The notes beneath the pieces were generated by a model. It did not search any database. It saw only the letters and a program-made list of their open reading frames with translations, and was not told the DNA's origin. A program made the translations under genes and the position numbers. Shown here piece by piece: positions 61,283 through 64,000 of a DNA stretch of 64,000 nt. Each line of letters begins with the position of its first letter. The stretch's first letter is position 1. The stretch is from the NCBI GenBank assembly GCA_947477655.1, contig CANJTS010000003.1, positions 1 to 64,000 on the forward strand, read 5' to 3'. The DNA is from CAILUG01 sp903844415 (lineage in GTDB: Bacteria; Pseudomonadota; Gammaproteobacteria; Pseudomonadales; Pseudohongiellaceae).

Positions 61283-64000
61283 ATGGTGTCCTTAAAAAAC
61301 TTGATTCGAACTACTTTTTTAATATTAGCTGTTATTTTGTTGGTGGGTGCCTGTGCCGATAAGGCCACCGATGGGGACTCTGTCACCGTAGCCAAAAGTC
61401 CGAACGATGCCCGTGAATATAAATCATTGGTGCTTGCCAACGGCATCAAGGTGCTGCTGATTTCCGATCCGACTGCAGACAAAGCCGCAGCCTCGGTGGA
61501 TGTCAATGCGGGGTCCAATAGTGATCCGGCAGAATTTGCAGGGCTTGCGCACTTCCTCGAACATATGTTGTTTTTAGGCACCACAAAATTTCCAGAAGCA
61601 GGTGCGTATCAAGAGTACATCGCGGGGCATGGCGGTGAGCACAATGCGTACACATCTTATGAAAATACCAATTATTTTTTTGATATCGACGCGGAGTTTT
61701 TGGAGCCGGCACTAGACCGCTTTTCCCAGTTTTTCATTGCACCATTGTTTACCGCCGACTATGTTGACCGTGAACGGAATGCGGTGAACTCTGAATATCA
61801 GTCTGGTCTGCAAGATGATGGTCGGCGTGGATATTCAGTCTTAAAGGAAATATTAAACCCGGCTCATCCGCTAACTAAATTTTCTGTTGGCAGTCTCGAC
61901 ACTCTACAGGATCATGACGGGGCTTCGCTACGAGATGCTTTGCTGGCGCACTATGACCGTTATTATTCGGCCAATCTTATGACTGTCTCAATTTTTGGTG
62001 CCCAGTCGCTGGATCAACTGGAGCAACTGGCGCAGAAATATTTTGTCCAAGTTGATAATCGGCAACGCACAATACCCACTACCACAGAGCCCTTGTTTGT
62101 GCCGGGTTCACTACCAGCCATACTCGAAATCGAACCGGTGCGTGACAGTCGTTCACTGACTTATACTTTTCCCATCCCGGTGGTGCAGAAATTTTACAAA
62201 TCCAAACCGTTAAATTATTTAGGCAATGTGCTTGGTCATGAAGGTGAGGGGAGTCTACTTGCTAAGCTACGGGACTTAGGTTGGGCCAATAGTTTGAGCG
62301 CCGGGGGCGGGTTTGCTTATCCCGATAATGCCACGTTTACCGTTGCAATCGGACTGACAGCAGAAGGGGTCGATAAAATAGACGAAATAAGCGCTTTGTT
62401 ATTTCAGTTTATTGAACTGACTCGTAGTGAAGGCATTCAAGCTTGGATGTTTGAAGAAGAACGAGTGATGGCAGATTTGGCATTTCGTTTTCAGGAACCT
62501 GGTGAACCCATTTCTTTGGTCAGCAACATGACGCGCATGTTGCAGGAATATCCACCGGAAGAATTAATTACGGCCGGTTACATATACGAGAACTTCGACC
62601 CAGCGCTATTGCAGAGGATATTGGAGAGCCTGCGTCCAGACAATGTGTTACTGACCTTTACTTCGCAAACAGTAACTGGCGACCTTACTGATCCCTGGTA
62701 CAACACTCCCTACAGTTATCACCCCATTAACCCAGCACAAATTGCTAAGTGGGAGACTTATCCTGCTGAAGCAGTCTTGGCTATTAATCCGCCCAATCCA
62801 TTTTTACCTGCGGATTTAACCATCAAACCTTTTGTTGGCACTGAGGAGGAGGCTGCCGCAACAAATTTTTCCGCTAAACCAAAGTTGCTGGTGGATGCCG
62901 ATGGTGTGCGTTTATGGTTTAAGCAGGATAACGAATTTCTAACCCCACTGGCTAATTTTAATCTCTATGCAATGACACCGCTGTTCAATGACAGCTTGCG
63001 TAATTCCTTGCTGTCTAGTTTTGTGGTGAGTCTTGTCAATGACAAACTCAATGAATATTCCTACCCGGCTAATTTGGCCGGAGTTAGTTTCGGCGTAGGA
63101 CATAGGGCACGCGGGTTTACTTTGTCTGTCAGTGGCTACAACGATAAACAACCACTTTTATTGACTGCATTGTTGCAAAGCCTGACCGACGCCGATTTTG
63201 CTCAGGAGCGTTTTGACATAATAAAAACCGAGATGATTCGTGGTTGGCAAAATGCTGCACTGCAAACTCCCTACACCCGCCTCTATGGCGAAGTACAATC
63301 CTTATTGGTTATGCCGTATTGGTCGGAAGAAGAACGTATAGAGGCAGTTGGGGATATTACACTTGCTGATGTTAAAGCCTTTGTGCCAACCATACTGAGC
63401 AACATACACATCGATGCTCTTTATCACGGTAACGTTGTGCCTGCTGATGCTATTGCCATGTTAGATATTGTTTTAAGTAAGCTTCAGCCAACAGCAGCGG
63501 CTCTTATCCCTTCGTTTGGCACTGTAGTAAAGTTACCGGAAACTACTCGAATTGTGCAGGAATTGACCATACCTCATGACGATTCAGCCATCGTTATTTA
63601 CATGCAGGGTAAAGATGACAGTCTACAAACCCGCGCTACCATAAATTTGTTGGCCACCATTTTGAGCACCCCTTTTTACGACTCCCTGCGCACTGAACAA
63701 CAATTGGGCTATATCGTTAATGCTGGAACACTTCCTATTTTGAAAACTAATGGGCTAGTACTGGTTGTCGAATCACCAGTCGCAGATCCGCTCATGCTCG
63801 AAACCAGCATCAATACTTTCTTAGAAAATTATACCGAGCAACTTTCAGCAATGGATCCGCAGGCTTTCAACGAGCTGAAATCGGCTTTGGTTAATAATTT
63901 GCGCCAGCCCCCGCAGCGTTTGGCGGAACGCAGCGGTCGCTTTTGGAGTGATATTCTTACTGAAGAATATGTCGACGATTCCACCTTGTTGATGGCGGCG
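61283..64000 (+). CDS. M16 family metalloprotease (PtrA/insulinase-like), 3' end outside the window
   Basis: The reading frame stays open for 906 codons to the window end. The N-terminus is a lipoprotein-type signal peptide (hydrophobic run, lipobox VGAC near residue 24). The inverted zinc motif H-x-x-E-H is in LAHFLEHMLFLG, followed by GGEHNAYTSYENTNYFFD. The large single-chain size and the late LRTEQQLGYIV motif are characteristic of protease III/insulysin enzymes, which degrade small peptides. A lipid-anchored location would be at the outer or inner membrane, facing the periplasm. I cannot see the C-terminus, so the length is unknown. Confidence 0.9.
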   Translation, partial: MVSLKNLIRTTFLILAVILLVGACADKATDGDSVTVAKSPNDAREYKSLVLANGIKVLLISDPTADKAAASVDVNAGSNSDPAEFAGLAHFLEHMLFLGTTKFPEAGAYQEYIAGHGGEHNAYTSYENTNYFFDIDAEFLEPALDRFSQFFIAPLFTADYVDRERNAVNSEYQSGLQDDGRRGYSVLKEILNPAHPLTKFSVGSLDTLQDHDGASLRDALLAHYDRYYSANLMTVSIFGAQSLDQLEQLAQKYFVQVDNRQRTIPTTTEPLFVPGSLPAILEIEPVRDSRSLTYTFPIPVVQKFYKSKPLNYLGNVLGHEGEGSLLAKLRDLGWANSLSAGGGFAYPDNATFTVAIGLTAEGVDKIDEISALLFQFIELTRSEGIQAWMFEEERVMADLAFRFQEPGEPISLVSNMTRMLQEYPPEELITAGYIYENFDPALLQRILESLRPDNVLLTFTSQTVTGDLTDPWYNTPYSYHPINPAQIAKWETYPAEAVLAINPPNPFLPADLTIKPFVGTEEEAAATNFSAKPKLLVDADGVRLWFKQDNEFLTPLANFNLYAMTPLFNDSLRNSLLSSFVVSLVNDKLNEYSYPANLAGVSFGVGHRARGFTLSVSGYNDKQPLLLTALLQSLTDADFAQERFDIIKTEMIRGWQNAALQTPYTRLYGEVQSLLVMPYWSEEERIEAVGDITLADVKAFVPTILSNIHIDALYHGNVVPADAIAMLDIVLSKLQPTAAALIPSFGTVVKLPETTRIVQELTIPHDDSAIVIYMQGKDDSLQTRATINLLATILSTPFYDSLRTEQQLGYIVNAGTLPILKTNGLVLVVESPVADPLMLETSINTFLENYTEQLSAMDPQAFNELKSALVNNLRQPPQRLAERSGRFWSDILTEEYVDDSTLLMAA

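Noticed and set aside
1..64000. Search by eye for tRNA, rRNA, CRISPR arrays, insertion sequences and prophage genes
   Set aside because: No cloverleaf-like gene, regularly spaced repeat, transposase or integrase was recognised. A covariance-model scan could still reveal a small RNA.

Overview
The window looks like a gammaproteobacterial chromosome segment of moderate GC. The best taxonomic clue is the conserved envelope/lipoate gene neighbourhood. On the plus strand it runs proA-nadD-rsfS-rlmH-mrdA-rodA-rlpA-dacA-ybeD-lipB-lipA. On the minus strand it runs miaB-ybeZ-ybeY-corC-lnt, then leuS-lptE, then holA, with holA converging on lipA. This is the Pseudomonas-type arrangement, here pulled apart by two stretches of accessory genes. 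Abundant DUF6152 proteins and their secreted partners recall oligotrophic marine lineages such as OM182/Pseudohongiella, but that placement is a guess. No rRNA, tRNA, CRISPR array or recognisable insertion sequence was seen.

Layout. 1-3.9 kb: tandem array of secreted proteins from two uncharacterised families: DUF6152 (short, mature N-terminus predicted to begin His-His) and a larger family with a G-H-W-E-G-D-T-L motif. 4.0-5.4 kb: triheme cytochrome c lipoprotein facing that array across a shared terminator. 6.0-10.2 kb: 2-hydroxyacid dehydrogenase, then a probable operon of an aromatic-acid MFS transporter and both subunits of a Rieske ring-hydroxylating oxygenase. 10.3-12.6 kb: serA-serC. 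12.7-23.4 kb: GIY-YIG protein and the proA-to-lipA block. 23.4-24.4 kb: holA. 24.8-40.4 kb: first insertion, with a DEAD-box helicase, sugar mutarotase and deacetylase-like genes, a Dcu transporter, a gamma-glutamyltransferase homologue, carbonic anhydrase, an H-NOX/hybrid kinase/HPt nitric-oxide relay, and three more loci of the secreted families, one a natural fusion of both. 40.4-43.5 kb: lptE and leuS. 43.6-48.1 kb: second insertion (GNAT, RimK-like ATP-grasp, peroxiredoxin, SET protein, AEC transporter). 48.3-53.7 kb: lnt-corC-ybeY-ybeZ-miaB. 53.8-64.0 kb: DUF1820, YgiQ, hemH, a truncated DUF523 gene coupled to phrB, tspO, srkA and an M16 protease cut by the window end.

How the genes work together. 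The housekeeping part builds the cell wall and rod shape (mrdA, rodA, dacA, rlpA), lipoate (lipB, lipA), lipoproteins and LPS export (lnt, lptE), and serine and proline. The accessory part reads as periplasmic redox chemistry, aromatic-acid uptake and hydroxylation, and sensing of nitric oxide. The strongest candidate for an undescribed system is the expanded pair of secreted families. They occur as neighbours at 0.4-3.9 kb and as a single fused polypeptide at 37.9 kb. In all four DUF6152 copies the predicted signal-peptidase cut lies directly before His-His and an Asn-Pro-His motif follows, an arrangement that could form a copper-type histidine brace.
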